Origin: Vibrio metoecus
Lineage (GTDB): Bacteria; Pseudomonadota; Gammaproteobacteria; Enterobacterales; Vibrionaceae
Direction of reading: 5' to 3'
Length of the DNA stretch: 64,000 nucleotides
Assembly: GCF_000696385.1 (NCBI RefSeq)
Contig: NZ_JJMN01000062.1
Location: 186,001 to 250,000 of the forward strand
Shown here: positions 49,307 to 62,757 of the stretch, in pieces
How the letters are laid out: every line of letters starts with the position of its first letter
Position numbering within the stretch: the stretch's first letter is position 1
Translations under genes and position numbers: made by a program
The notes under the pieces: generated by a model
What the model was told of the DNA's origin: nothing
What the model saw: only the letters and a program-made list of their open reading frames with translations
Database searches by the model: none

Positions 49307-52229
49307 ATGTCATTTGCTTTAGGGCAACGCTGGATAAGCGATACGGAAAGTGATCTCGGGTTAGGCACTGTGGTGGCGCTTGATGCGCGTACAGTGACCT
49401 TGATGTTTGCAGCATCGGAAGAAAATCGTGTTTATGCACGTTCAGATGCGCCGGTCACCCGTGTGATCTTTAATGTCGGCGATGTGGTGGATAGTCAGCA
49501 AGGCTGGTCGTTACAAGTTGAACAAGTGGTGGAAGACCAAGGCGTCTACACCTATCTAGGCACGCGAGTGGATACCGAAGAAAGTGGTGTCGCGCTGCGT
49601 GAAATTTTCCTCAGTAACCAAATTCGTTTTAATAAACCGCAGGACAAGTTGTTTGCCGGTCAAATCGATCGCATGGACAACTTCGTGCTGCGTTATCGCG
49701 CTCTAGCCAATCAATATCAACAGCACAAAAGCCCAATGCGTGGCTTGTGTGGTATGCGCGCTGGGCTGATCCCGCATCAGCTGTACATTGCCCATGAAGT
49801 CGGTCGCCGCCATGCACCACGCGTGCTACTGGCCGATGAAGTCGGTTTGGGTAAAACCATCGAAGCGGGCATGATCATCCATCAGCAAGTGCTGACTGGG
49901 CGTGCTGAGCGCATCTTGATTGTGGTACCTGAAACGTTGCAACACCAATGGTTGGTGGAGATGATGCGCCGTTTCAACCTGCACTTTTCCATTTTTGACG
50001 AAGAGCGCTGCGTGGAAGCCTTTAGTGAGGCAGATAACCCATTTGAAACTCAGCAATATGTGCTTTGCTCACTCGATTTCCTGCGTAAAAGCCGCCAGCG
50101 TTTTGAACAAGCCTTGGAAGCTGAATGGGATTTGTTGGTCGTCGATGAAGCGCACCATCTTGAGTGGCACCCAGAAAAGCCAAGCCGCGAATATCAAGTG
50201 ATTGAAGCTCTGGCCGAACAGACTCCGGGTGTGCTGCTATTGACCGCAACACCTGAGCAGTTAGGTCGTGAAAGCCACTTTGCTCGTCTGCGCCTGCTGG
50301 ATGCCGATCGTTTCTACGATTACGAAGTCCTTTGTTAAAAGAAGAAGAGCAATACGCACCAGTTGCGGATGCGGTCACTGCGCTGTTCAGCGGTGAGAAG
50401 CTGAGTGATGAAGCGAAAAACAAAATCACTGAGCTTCTGTCTGAGCAGGATGTCGAGCCGCTGTTTAAAGCGTTGGAAAGCCACGCCAGCGAGGACGAAA
50501 TTGCTTTGGCGCGTCAAGAGCTGATTGACAATCTGATGGATCGCCACGGTACTGGCCGCGTGCTGTTCCGTAACACGCGTGCGGCCATCAAAGGCTTCCC
50601 AGTACGTAATGTGCATTTGCTGCCATTGGAGATCCCTTCTCAATACACCACGTCAATGCGTGTCGCGGGCATGCTCGGCGGTAAACTGACGCCAGAAGCG
50701 CGCGCGATGAAAATGCTCTACCCAGAAGAGATTTTCCAAGAGTTTGAAGGTGACGAATCAAGCTGGTGGCAATTTGACTCACGCGTTAACTGGCTGCTCG
50801 AAAAAGTCAAAGCCAAACGCAGCGAGAAGATCCTCGTCATCGCTTCCCGTGCCAGTACCGCATTGCAGCTAGAGCAGGCACTGCGTGAGCGTGAAGGCAT
50901 TCGTGCAACGGTATTCCATGAAGGCATGTCGATCATTGAGCGTGACAAAGCCGCGGCTTACTTTGCCCAAGAAGAGGGCGGCGCGCAGGTGCTGATCTGT
51001 AGTGAAATCGGATCTGAAGGCCGTAACTTCCAGTTTGCTAACCAGTTGGTGATGTTCGATCTGCCGTTCAACCCAGACTTGCTTGAACAGCGTATCGGAC
51101 GTTTGGACCGTATCGGCCAAAAACGTGATATCGATGTGTACGTGCCGTACCTGACCGAAACGTCACAAGCGATTTTGGCGCGTTGGTTTCAAGAAGGTTT
51201 GAATGCCTTTGCGGAAACCTGCCCAACGGGTCGTGCAGTGTATGATGCCTTCGCTGAACGTTTAATCCCAATTTTGGCCGCCGGTGGCGGTGAAGAGCTG
51301 GAAGTGATCATTGAAGAGTCAGCCAAGCTCAACAAAACACTGAAATCGCAGCTGGAAGTCGGGCGTGATCGCTTGCTTGAAATGCATTCTAACGGTGGCG
51401 AAAAAGCGCAGCAGATTGCTGAGCAGATCGCGAAAACCGATGGTGATACCAATCTGGTGACGTTTGCTTTGAGCCTGTTTGATGCGATTGGTCTGCATCA
51501 AGAAGATCGTGGTGAGAATGCGTTGGTGGTCACTCCTGCCGAACACATGATGGTACCAAGCTATCCGGGTCTCCCTTATGAAGGAGCAACCATCACCTTT
51601 GATCGTGACACCGCACTGTCGCGTGAAGATATGCACTTCATCAGGTTGGGAACACCCCATGGTGCGAAGGTGGCATTGATTTACTGATGAGTGAAGGGGT
51701 GGGCACTTGCGCGGTGTCGCTGTTGAAAAACAAAGCACTGCCAGTGGGTACCATCTTGCTGGAGCTGGTGTATGTGGTGGATGCCCAAGCGCCGAAACGC
51801 AGTGGCATCAGCCGCTTCTTGCCAGTCTCGCCAATCCGAATTCTGATGGATGCGCGCGGTAATGATCTCTCTTCGCAAGTGGAGTTTGAAAGCTTTAACC
51901 GTCAACTTAGCCCAGTGAATCGTCATTTGGCCAGCAAGTTGGTGAGCTCAGTACAGCATGACGTGCATCGTTTGATTACGGCAAGTGAAGCGGCGGTTGA
52001 ACCGCGAGTGAGCGCGATTCGTGAACAAGCGCAGCGTGATATGCAGCAGAGCCTTAACAGCGAGTTGGAGCGTTTGCTGGCACTCAAAGCGGTTAACCCG
52101 AACATTCGTGATGAAGAGATCGAAGTGCTGGAGCAGCAAATCAAAGAGTTGACTGGCTATATTGCGCAGGCGCAGTATCAGCTGGATTCACTGCGTTTGA
52201 TTGTGGTGGCACGACAACTGATGACGTAG
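49307..52229 (+). CDS. rapA: RapA, RNA-polymerase-associated ATPase; frame broken at two places
   Basis: RapA (HepA) is a Swi2/Snf2 ATPase that binds RNA polymerase and helps recycle it after termination. N-terminal Tudor-like domains ([20 protein letters not shown] in part), Walker [14 protein letters not shown] near residue 180, [10 protein letters not shown] (DEAH box), helicase C-terminal half with [23 protein letters not shown] and [10 protein letters not shown], then the RapA-specific C-terminus. Two clusters of two extra bases each interrupt it: near 50328 and 50337-50340 (DYE|VKEEEQ) and near 51644 and 51666 (HFIS|WEHPM). Removing four bases gives 972 aa (E. coli 968). Confidence 0.93.
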
Positions 52230-52254
52230 GCCCTCAAAACGAGGGCCTTGTTTT
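52229..52254 (+). terminator. Terminator of rapA
   Basis: GGCCCTC (52229-52235) and GAGGGCC (52241-52247) flank AAAAC and are followed by TTGTTTT. The stem begins at the rapA stop codon. Confidence 0.9.
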
Positions 52255-52280
52255 ATTCCCTTTTGGCGACATTTTGCGTA

Positions 52281-52286
52281 TATAAT
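52281..52286 (+). promoter_or_regulatory. -10 element of rluA promoter
   Basis: A perfect TATAAT lies 32 bp before the rluA start, just after the rapA terminator. No good -35 hexamer is visible at 16-18 bp, so this is a partial promoter call. Confidence 0.5.
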
Positions 52287-52317
52287 GCGCCGTTTTTTGT
52301 GATACGAGACGATAGCG

Positions 52318-53055
52318 ATGGCAATGACCGAGTACAATCCGCCTAAGGATCCGTGGATTGATGTGATTTATGAGGATGAACACATCATCGCAGCCAACAA
52401 GCCTTCTGGTTTGTTATCTGTTCCTGGGCGACCAGTTGAGCACTACGATAGTATGTGGGCTCGTTTGGTGGATTACTGCCCTGATGTGAAAGTCGTACAC
52501 CGTTTGGATATGTCGACTTCTGGTCTGATCCTGTTTGCGAAAGGCAAACATATGGAATCGGCGTTGAAGAAGCAGTTCCAGTATCGTCTCACTCATAAAA
52601 TCTACTATGCCCGTGTATGGGGTGTGATGGAGCAAGACGAGGGCGAAGTGAATTTGCCGCTGTGTTGTGATTGGCCAAACCGCCCGAAACAGAAAGTCTG
52701 TTTTGAAGAGGGACGTGATTCTCTGACGCGCTATCAAGTCGTCAAGCGTGAAGAGAAAACCACAGTCGTACGCCTTATTCCGATCACTGGACGCTCTCAT
52801 CAGCTGCGTGTGCACATGCAATCGCTCGGTCATCCGATTGTCGGTGATGATCTTTACGCGCCACCAGAAGCCGTCGAGTTTGCCGATCGTCTGCAACTGC
52901 ACGCCGCGGAGCTCTGTTTCTACCATCCACGCAGTCATTGGCTACGCACTTTGTTTGTCCCTTGTGACTTCTATCCCGAAGCCGAGGAGCAGATTTTGCA
53001 GCATTTCGATCCTGAGCGAAAATTACCGGACTATAAAAAGCTATCCCAAGACTAA
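52318..53055 (+). CDS. rluA: RluA family pseudouridine synthase (23S rRNA 746 / tRNA 32)
   Basis: RluA-type enzymes isomerise uridine to pseudouridine; E. coli RluA acts on 23S rRNA position 746 and several tRNAs at position 32. The catalytic Asp is in VVHRLDMSTSGLILFAKG (near residue 64), with ANKPSGLLSVPGR before it and GRSHQLRVHMQSLGHPIVGDDLY (in part) after. 245 aa against 219 in E. coli. Start ATG 52318; ATG 52324 is also possible. It follows rapA as in E. coli. Confidence 0.9.
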   Translation: MAMTEYNPPKDPWIDVIYEDEHIIAANKPSGLLSVPGRPVEHYDSMWARLVDYCPDVKVVHRLDMSTSGLILFAKGKHMESALKKQFQYRLTHKIYYARVWGVMEQDEGEVNLPLCCDWPNRPKQKVCFEEGRDSLTRYQVVKREEKTTVVRLIPITGRSHQLRVHMQSLGHPIVGDDLYAPPEAVEFADRLQLHAAELCFYHPRSHWLRTLFVPCDFYPEAEEQILQHFDPERKLPDYKKLSQD

Positions 53056-53094
53056 TCTTATTGTGGGTAGCAGATAATCAGACCCGGAGTCAGC

Positions 53095-54073
53095 ATGTCA
53101 CTACCCACTACTTCTTTGCCTACGGTCGTTTTTCTCGACCGCGCGACCATTCCGCGCCATATCCCCTTACCTGCTCTGCCTTTTGAACACCAGTTGGGTT
53201 GAGTATGATGCATGTGAGCCTCACCAAGTGGTTGAGCGCCTCTTAGCGGCCGATATCGTTATCACCAATAAAGTGGTACTCACCCGTGAAATGCTGGTTC
53301 AGTTGCCTAAGCTCAAGTGGATCGCCATTTCTGCCACGGGCACCAACAACGTCGATTTGCAGGCGTGTCGTGACTTGAATATCGCGGTGTGTAATGTGCA
53401 AGGTTATGCCACGCGCTCCGTACCAGAGCATGTGATCGCCATGATGTTTGCTCTAAGGCGTAATCTTATCGGTTATCACAATGATATTGCGGCCGGAGAG
53501 TGGCAGCGCCATAAGCAGTTCTGTTTTTTCACGCATCCTATCGGCGATATTGCGGGCTCCACCATGGGCATTATCGGCAGTGGTGCATTAGGACAAGCGA
53601 CGGCGAATTTGGCTCGCGCATTAGGTATGCAAGTGCTGTTTGCTGAACGTAAAGGTCAGTTGGAATGCCGAGTAGGGTACACGTCATTTGAACAAGTGCT
53701 GGCGCAGTCGGACGTGCTATCACTGCACTGTCCGCTGACCGATGAAACGCGAAATATTATCTCGGAAGCGGAATTGGTGCAGATGAACCCCAATGCTCTG
53801 TTGATTAATACTGGGCGCGGCGGTTTAGTGGATGAACAGGCGCTGGTGGATGCGCTGAAAAGGCGTCAAATTGCTGGGGCTGGGGTGGATGTGTTTAGTG
53901 CTGAGCCCGCGGATATGGATAACCCACTGATCGCCAACCGTGATTTGCCTAATCTTCTGCTGACACCGCATGTGGCGTGGGGCAGTGATTCCTCGATACA
54001 ACAACTCGCGACTATCTTGACCGACAACATCAGTGCATTTATGCGTGGTGAAGCGAAAAATCGAGTCGTCTAG
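53095..54073 (+). CDS. D-2-hydroxyacid dehydrogenase (glycerate/hydroxypyruvate type); frame broken once
   Basis: An NAD-dependent D-2-hydroxyacid dehydrogenase. From ATG 53095 (GGAG 5 nt upstream) the protein begins MSLPTTSLPTVVFLDRATIP; an extra T at 53194-53195 breaks the frame at EHQ|WVEYDACEP. Repaired length 325 aa. Nucleotide-binding GIIGSGALGQATANLA near residue 150, catalytic Arg in INTGRGGLVDEQAL, Glu in VFSAEPADMDNPL and His in TPHVAWGSD. Substrate (hydroxypyruvate, glyoxylate or another 2-ketoacid) is not shown by sequence. Confidence 0.88.
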
Positions 54074-54198
54074 AAGTTGCTTGGTTGATTATGTGTGTGA
54101 TTTATATCGCCATAATTTAATTGGTGTTGTGAATGGTTCTTGCAGGTTGTTACACTCGGAGCGCTTTTTTACTCTAAGAACAACGTCAGGAATCATTC

Positions 54199-55371
54199 AT
54201 GGTTAATCAACATAAACATACCGTCACCTTCAGTGGTGAGGGTAAAGAGTTTTTTGGGATCTGGAGTGTCAATCTTCTGCTCTCTATTATTACCTTGGGC
54301 ATCTACTCAGCATGGGCTAAGGTGCGTACTAAGCGCTATTTCTACGGCAATACTTTCATTGCGGGCGATAACTTTGAATATCATGCCCAGCCGATGCAAA
54401 TCCTCAAAGGGCGTTTGGTCGCATTCGCCGCTGTTCTCGTGTGGTTCGTGGCTAACTCTCTATTCCCGATCGCTTCATTGCTGCTGCTCTTGGTGTTTTA
54501 TTTTGCTTTGCCTTGGCTGCTTTGGAGCAACGCCCGCTTTGATTCGGCGATGACCAGCTTTCGTAATGTGCACTTCTCCTTTAACGGCACCCTGCTGGAA
54601 GCCTATTCCTCGTTTATGGGCAGAGGCATTGTTGCTCTAGTAGTGCTGTTCATCTACTTTGTTATTGCTTCGGTCTCAGCGTCTGTTTCGGCAAGTCTCT
54701 CCGTCGTCATGTTTATTGGCTCTTTTTTAGTGATGGCGGCGCTCTATGCTTGGGTTATTGCTGGCGTGCAAAACTATTTTGCTAATGGTTACCGTTATGG
54801 GGATTGGCAGTTTAGCGCCCAACTGACTACGCGCTTCTTCCTGCATACCTATTTAAAAGCAGCGGCAATTGGGGTTGCCTCGGTGCTCGCGATCATCTCT
54901 ATGGTACTTATCATGGTGTTCGGCAGTATCGATTTCTCTAACCTTACCAATTGGGAAAGCTCGCTACTGGCGAGTGGCTCACCGTTTATGCTGATCGTTA
55001 CTGTGTACATAGGGATGATCGTAATGAGTATCGCGGTGACGGCTTATATTACTTCACGGGTACGCAATTACATTTTCTCGCAACTGGTGATGCAGCAAGC
55101 GCTGAACGAGGACACTGCCTTTCGTTTTGAATCCACTCTCAGTGCTCGTGGTTATACTGGCTTAGTGATCAGTAACTTCTTACTGCAAGCCGTGACAGTC
55201 GGTATCGCACGCCCATGGGTGATGGTGAGAACGACGCGCTATCTGGCTGAACGCACAGCTGTGATTGGCGATATGGATGCACTCAAATCGACCGATCAAT
55301 CTTCAGATGTAAAATCGGCTATCTCGGATGAGTTGGCTCAAGCGTTTGATCTCGGTATCGGGATCGGCTGA
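54199..55371 (+). CDS. YjgN/DUF898 family membrane protein
   Basis: A 390-aa inner-membrane protein with about seven hydrophobic segments and an internal repeat: VTFSGEGKEFFGIWSVNLLLSI-TLGIYSAWAKVRTKRYFYGNT near the N-terminus, and a second -TVGIARPWVMVRTTRYLAERT near the C-terminus. This pattern fits DUF898 (E. coli YjgN). The role is unknown. The stop overlaps the start of the next gene by one base (TGATG), so it is coupled with the M48 protease gene. In E. coli yjgN also lies near valS. Confidence 0.85.
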   Translation: MVNQHKHTVTFSGEGKEFFGIWSVNLLLSIITLGIYSAWAKVRTKRYFYGNTFIAGDNFEYHAQPMQILKGRLVAFAAVLVWFVANSLFPIASLLLLLVFYFALPWLLWSNARFDSAMTSFRNVHFSFNGTLLEAYSSFMGRGIVALVVLFIYFVIASVSASVSASLSVVMFIGSFLVMAALYAWVIAGVQNYFANGYRYGDWQFSAQLTTRFFLHTYLKAAAIGVASVLAIISMVLIMVFGSIDFSNLTNWESSLLASGSPFMLIVTVYIGMIVMSIAVTAYITSRVRNYIFSQLVMQQALNEDTAFRFESTLSARGYTGLVISNFLLQAVTVGIARPWVMVRTTRYLAERTAVIGDMDALKSTDQSSDVKSAISDELAQAFDLGIGIG

Positions 55372-56366
55372 TGCGCATTGCCGGAACAGCTTTCCCGCCT
55401 CGCAGCTCATTGCGTTGTGAGGCGGAGCTCGACCTCTCACAACCCCATTTTCTCGCTTTGCATGTCGATGGAGAGATCATTCGCTGCGCGCAGAGCGATG
55501 CTCAAATCAGTGTTCCAGTCGGAAAATTACCGATTCGTTTTCAATTACCCAGTGGCTGGGTTTTCGTTTGTGAACGTAATGCGCCGTTGAACGCTTGGTT
55601 AGAACAACACAATAAATCGGGGTGGGTGGATCGGCTGGAAGGAAAGTGGAGCGCTTGGCTAATCGCTGTGGTGCTTGGCATCGGTTTATGTGTTTGGGCT
55701 TATGTGGCATTTCTACCTTGGCTAAGCAAAGAGGTAGCGGAACGAGTTCCTGAGTCTGCCGCTGTGGTGCTGGGTGAGAAAATTCTGCAAACGTTAGATC
55801 GCGATTTAAAACCGAGTGAACTTTCTCTCGCGCAACAAGATGAGATAAAGCAACGAGTTTTCTCCCATCTTAACCAACTTGAGCCGCTACCTTATCCGAT
55901 CAAAGTGGAGTTTCGTCACTCAGATATTGGCGCTAACGCGTTCGCTTTGCCCGGTGGAACCTTGGTGTTACTGGATGAGTTGGTGCTACTGGCCAAAACG
56001 CCCGAGCAGTTAGATAGCATCATTCTGCATGAGCTGGGGCATGTACATCATCGCCATATGCTTAAACGTTTGGTGCATTCGAGTGTGCTTTCGATTGGTG
56101 TGGCACTGCTGACGGGGGAAAGCTCTGGGGTGGTGGATAATCTGGTTGGGATTGGGGTGTTTACGCTCTCCAACGGCCAATCCCGCGAGGCGGAACAAGA
56201 GGCTGATCAATACGCGAAACAAGCAATGCAGGCGATGTATGGTAGCAGTGAACCGCTAGCTGAAATGTTTGAATTGTTTCAGCAGCAAGAAACGATCGAG
56301 GTTCCGGCTTGGCTCAGTACCCATCCTGATCTGGAACAGCGGATCGATGCGGCGCGTCAGCCTTAA
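55371..56366 (+). CDS. M48-type zinc metalloprotease, membrane-anchored
   Basis: A 331-aa protein with an N-terminal domain of about 85 residues, one membrane helix (WSAWLIAVVLGIGLCVWAYVAF), then an M48 peptidase domain. Its zinc motif HELGHVHHRH lies near residue 225, with a third ligand likely in the downstream SREAEQEADQYAKQAM segment (E-x3-D). FALPGGTLVLLDELV is typical of the family. It resembles YcaL/LoiP/BepA relatives, but the N-terminal part is different and there is no lipobox. Translational coupling to the DUF898 gene suggests the two act together; that is inference. Confidence 0.85.
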   Translation: MRIAGTAFPPRSSLRCEAELDLSQPHFLALHVDGEIIRCAQSDAQISVPVGKLPIRFQLPSGWVFVCERNAPLNAWLEQHNKSGWVDRLEGKWSAWLIAVVLGIGLCVWAYVAFLPWLSKEVAERVPESAAVVLGEKILQTLDRDLKPSELSLAQQDEIKQRVFSHLNQLEPLPYPIKVEFRHSDIGANAFALPGGTLVLLDELVLLAKTPEQLDSIILHELGHVHHRHMLKRLVHSSVLSIGVALLTGESSGVVDNLVGIGVFTLSNGQSREAEQEADQYAKQAMQAMYGSSEPLAEMFELFQQQETIEVPAWLSTHPDLEQRIDAARQP

Positions 56367-56396
56367 TCTCAGGTAAAAGCATTCAGCATCGTAAAT

Positions 56397-56427
56397 AAAA
56401 AGGCAGCGAAATCGCTGTCCTTTTTTT
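56397..56427. terminator. Terminator between M48 gene and valS
   Basis: A5 plus GGCAGCGA pairs with TCGCTG-T-CC plus T7, with a single bulged T at 56418. Without that T the stem would be perfect, so it may be another extra base like those in nearby genes. It serves two convergent genes. Confidence 0.85.
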
Positions 56428-56456
56428 CTATCGACTTTTTGTATGGAATGCTTGGC

Positions 56457-59322
<2,866 letters not shown>

Positions 59323-59415
59323 AGTGCTCTTTGATGGATGCTGTGATGGTTAATTCAGTCTATCGCTATAAGTGAGTTCTCTTGGATAAGAGAGCTTAAC
59401 TATAAGGATGGACGG

Positions 59416-59865
59416 TTATGGGTACTGAATCTCAACAGTTTGCAGCTGATAACCCGCTTGTCGATAGAGTTTATACCGCTCGCGTGCTAGCTGCTTGGCA
59501 TTTTCTGCGCAGGGCACGAAGTCTACCACTTCGGCAAAGGTACGCGCAAAGGTTGTCTGATTATCCGCCAAATTTATTGCCAGTTGACGATTCCAAGAGG
59601 GGGAAACGCCCACATAACCGATTTCAATCGCGGTACCAGATTTGGGACCTTCACCGACCAGATTGTGCGCTAAAAACTGTTCGGGTTCGATTTGCCAAAA
59701 TCGCTCAGCGAGCTGCTCGGCGTGTTGTTTATCTTGGCATTGTAGATAAATGCGTGCGCCTTGCGCGGCAAAGTGACGCGTCAAATACAGCACGTACTGC
59801 GCGAAGCCTTCTGGCGTTGCTTGAGCAGAATCTGGGGAAATCAGGTAAAAAGTTGCGGTAGGCAT
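59416..59865 (-). CDS. holC: DNA polymerase III chi subunit
   Basis: HolC (chi) links the clamp loader to single-stranded-DNA-binding protein through the psi subunit. N-terminal TATFYLISPDSAQ, then ARIYLQCQDKQHAEQLAERFW and the acidic-aromatic ending of the chi fold (VVDFVPCAENAKQLARERYK). 149 aa (E. coli 147). Start ATG 59865; an upstream TTG in frame is less likely. It lies between pepA and valS on the same strand, the order pepA-holC-valS of E. coli. Confidence 0.9.
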   Translation of the reverse strand: MPTATFYLISPDSAQATPEGFAQYVLYLTRHFAAQGARIYLQCQDKQHAEQLAERFWQIEPEQFLAHNLVGEGPKSGTAIEIGYVGVSPSWNRQLAINLADNQTTFARTFAEVVDFVPCAENAKQLARERYKLYRQAGYQLQTVEIQYP

Positions 59866-59922
59866 CTTGGTCTCTTGCAAACAATCGCCACGCCTGTGGC
59901 GGTAGTTTAGGTCTAGTAATGA

Positions 59923-59944
59923 AAAAGGGCCCGAAGGCCCTTTT
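59923..59944 (-). terminator. Terminator of pepA
   Basis: A4 plus GGGCC pairs with GGCCC plus T4 around CGAA. On the minus strand it ends in T5. It lies between pepA and holC. Confidence 0.85.
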
Positions 59945-59948
59945 GCGA

Positions 59949-61460
59949 TTACTCTTCAGCGTCTAGGCCACCGCTGCGATTAAGCAGGAATTGGACTAGT
60001 AGCGAGACAGGACGACCGGTTGAGCCTTTCGCGGCACCCGATTTCCACGCAGTACCCGCGATGTCTAAGTGTGCCCAGTTGTATTTCTTCGCAAATTTAG
60101 ACAGGAAACAAGCTGCAGTAATGGCGCCACCTGGGCGGCCACCGATGTTTGCCATATCAGCAAATGGGCTCTTGAGCTGCTCATGGTATTCATCAGCGAT
60201 TGGCAGACGCCATGCGCGATCGCTCGACTGCTCAGAGGCATTCACCAACTCATGTGCTAGCGGGTTGTGGTTCGACATTACTGCACTAATGTGATGACCT
60301 AATGCAATCACACAAGCACCGGTTAGCGTTGCGACATCGACTACACATTCAGGCTCAAAGCGCTCAACGTAAGTCAGTACGTCACACAGTACCAAACGAC
60401 CTTCTGCATCGGTGTTTAACACTTCCACCGTTTGACCTGACATCGTAGTCAGAATATCACCCGGGCGGTAAGCATTGCTGCCTGGCATGTTTTCACAGCC
60501 TGCCAATACGCCAATCACATTGAGTGGTAGGCCGAGTTTGGCAATGGCTTTCATAGTGCCGAATACCGATGCTGCGCCACACATGTCGTACTTCATCTCA
60601 TCCATACCTTCACCTGGTTTGAGTGAGATACCGCCTGAGTCAAAAGTCAGACCTTTACCCACCAGTACGATTGGCTTGGCTTCAGGATCTGGATTGCCTT
60701 TGTATTCGATAACCGACATCATGGATTCATTGCGTGAGCCACGGCCTACCGCGAGGTAAGAAGCCATGCCGAGCTTATCCATCTCTTCTTCACCAATGAT
60801 TTTAGTGGTGATGCTCTCGTAATCGTCAGCCAGACGACGAGCTTGAGAGGCGAGGTAAGCTGGGTTAGCAATGTTTGGTGGCATATTGCCAAGGTCTTTA
60901 CAGGCTTTCACGCCGGAAGAGATGGCTAAGCCATGGGAAATTGCACGCTCACCAAGATTCAATTCACGGCGAGTGGGAACGTTGAACACCAGTTTACGCA
61001 GTGGACGGCGAGTTTCTGGTTTCACACTTTTGAATTGGTCAAAGGTGTACAGGCCATCTTTGGTGGCTTCAACCGCTTGGCGCACTTTCCAATAGGTATC
61101 GCGACCTTTGACGTGCAACTCGGTCAAGAAGCAGACCGCTTCCATCGAGCCAGTTTCATTTAAGGTATTGATGGTTTTCTGAATGATCTCTTTGTACTGA
61201 CGTTCACCCAGTTCGCGTTCTTTACCGCAACCGACGAGCAGTACTCGCTCAGACAACACACCGGGTACTTGATGCAGCAGTAGCATCTGCCCCGGTTTAC
61301 CCTCTAGATCACCGCGACGTAGCAGTGAACTAATATAGCCGTCGCTGATTTTATCAAGCTGTTCTGCGACTGGAGAAAGGCGACGTGGTTCAAACACCCC
61401 AACAACGATACATGCGCTGCGCTGTTTCTCAGGGCTGCCACTCTTAACACTGAACTCCAT
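59949..61460 (-). CDS. pepA: Leucyl aminopeptidase (PepA, M17)
   Basis: PepA is a hexameric, two-metal aminopeptidase; in E. coli it also binds DNA in carAB control and Xer recombination. M17 motifs: [17 protein letters not shown] (metal/catalytic Lys region, near residue 275), [10 protein letters not shown] and the signature [14 protein letters not shown] (near residue 350), then [17 protein letters not shown]. 503 aa, same as E. coli. ATG 61460. Divergent from lptF across 193 bp. DNA-binding use here is not shown. Confidence 0.96.
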   Translation of the reverse strand: MEFSVKSGSPEKQRSACIVVGVFEPRRLSPVAEQLDKISDGYISSLLRRGDLEGKPGQMLLLHQVPGVLSERVLLVGCGKERELGERQYKEIIQKTINTLNETGSMEAVCFLTELHVKGRDTYWKVRQAVEATKDGLYTFDQFKSVKPETRRPLRKLVFNVPTRRELNLGERAISHGLAISSGVKACKDLGNMPPNIANPAYLASQARRLADDYESITTKIIGEEEMDKLGMASYLAVGRGSRNESMMSVIEYKGNPDPEAKPIVLVGKGLTFDSGGISLKPGEGMDEMKYDMCGAASVFGTMKAIAKLGLPLNVIGVLAGCENMPGSNAYRPGDILTTMSGQTVEVLNTDAEGRLVLCDVLTYVERFEPECVVDVATLTGACVIALGHHISAVMSNHNPLAHELVNASEQSSDRAWRLPIADEYHEQLKSPFADMANIGGRPGGAITAACFLSKFAKKYNWAHLDIAGTAWKSGAAKGSTGRPVSLLVQFLLNRSGGLDAEE

Positions 61461-61653
61461 GCGTACTCCTACATCCTGAAGACAAATAGAACTAAATGGT
61501 AGATAATGCGCTCTTACTTGCTGGATCCCATGAAGGATCGACCTTTTGCGTGCGCAACCTAACCGTTAGCGAAATTATTCAAAAAATAAAAGGTTCATCG
61601 GGAAATTATAGTGATTCAATCAAAAAAACAAGTTTTGCATAGGTAATTTCAGC

Positions 61654-62754
61654 GTGATTATTGTTAGATATTTGATCCGAGAAACAATAAAAAGCCAGTT
61701 TGCGATCTTTTTCGTGCTGTTTTTAGTGTTTCTCAGCCAGAAGTTTATTCGTGTTTTGGCGGATGCCTCTGACGGTGAAATTCCTACCAGCATGATCTTA
61801 TCCATCGTTGGATTGAATATGCCGGCGATGGGGCTATTAATGTTGCCGCTTAGCCTGTACATCGGAATTTTGCTCACTTTCGGCCGTTTGTACGCGGAGA
61901 GTGAGATAACCGTGATGAACGCGACAGGTATTGGTAATAAATTCTTAATCCGAGCTGCGCTTTACCTTGCTTTGATTACCGCCTCCGTCGCGGCCTTTAA
62001 CGCGCTGTGGCTTGCGCCTTGGAGCCAAGACAAAGAAGCACAATTGATGGAGCAGTTTGCGGCAGAAAACAGTGTCGATCTGTTGCAAAAAGGCCACTTT
62101 CAACGCTCACCTGATGGATCGTCGGTGGTTTTTATCGACAACATTGAAAACCGCAAACTGCATAATGTGTTTGTGGCACAGTTAGCGCCGCGAGATTCTG
62201 TACTGCCGAGCGTGATGTTTTCCAACTCCGGGGCCGTAAAAGAGCTCAGTGATGGTCGCCAGATCATTACCCTTTACGATGGCACTCGCTACGAAGGCGT
62301 ACCGACTCGGGTTGACTACATGATCACCAACTTCGATTCTTACGATGGTTTGATTGGTCAACGCGAAGTGAAATCTACTGGGCGTGATTGGGAAGCGTTA
62401 CCCACATTAAGTTTGCTGAAGAATGCAGATCGCCAAGCTCAAGCTGAATTGCAATGGCGACTCTCCTTAGTGGTTTGTATTCCCTTGCTTACGATGTTGG
62501 TCGTGCCTCTATCGGCTGTAAATCCTCGTCAGGGGCGCTTTGCTAAAATGGGGCCGGCCATTTTGATCTATTTGACTTATTTCCTTACGCTCAGTGCAAC
62601 CAAATCCGCGATTGAAGATGGCTCGTTACCCGTGATCATTGGTTTATGGCCAGTGAATGCGGCACTGCTGTTTGCGGCGCTGATCGTCAATACCATGGAT
62701 AGCATTCCTGTGCGCCGTTTTAAAGATCGATGGAAACAGAGAAAGGTAGCTTAA
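61654..62754 (+). CDS. lptF: LptF, LPS exporter permease
   Basis: LptF and LptG form the membrane part of the LptB2FG exporter. N-terminal helix IIVRYLIRETIKSQFAIFFV, three more helices around LYIGILLTFGRLYAESEITVM, a periplasmic jellyroll (about residues 130-250), then two C-terminal helices (LVVPLSAVNPRQGRFAKMGP). 366 aa, same as E. coli. Starts with GTG 61654; the ribosome-binding site is weak (AGGT). lptG begins 3 bp after its stop. Confidence 0.95.
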   Translation: MIIVRYLIRETIKSQFAIFFVLFLVFLSQKFIRVLADASDGEIPTSMILSIVGLNMPAMGLLMLPLSLYIGILLTFGRLYAESEITVMNATGIGNKFLIRAALYLALITASVAAFNALWLAPWSQDKEAQLMEQFAAENSVDLLQKGHFQRSPDGSSVVFIDNIENRKLHNVFVAQLAPRDSVLPSVMFSNSGAVKELSDGRQIITLYDGTRYEGVPTRVDYMITNFDSYDGLIGQREVKSTGRDWEALPTLSLLKNADRQAQAELQWRLSLVVCIPLLTMLVVPLSAVNPRQGRFAKMGPAILIYLTYFLTLSATKSAIEDGSLPVIIGLWPVNAALLFAALIVNTMDSIPVRRFKDRWKQRKVA

Positions 62755-62757
62755 GTC

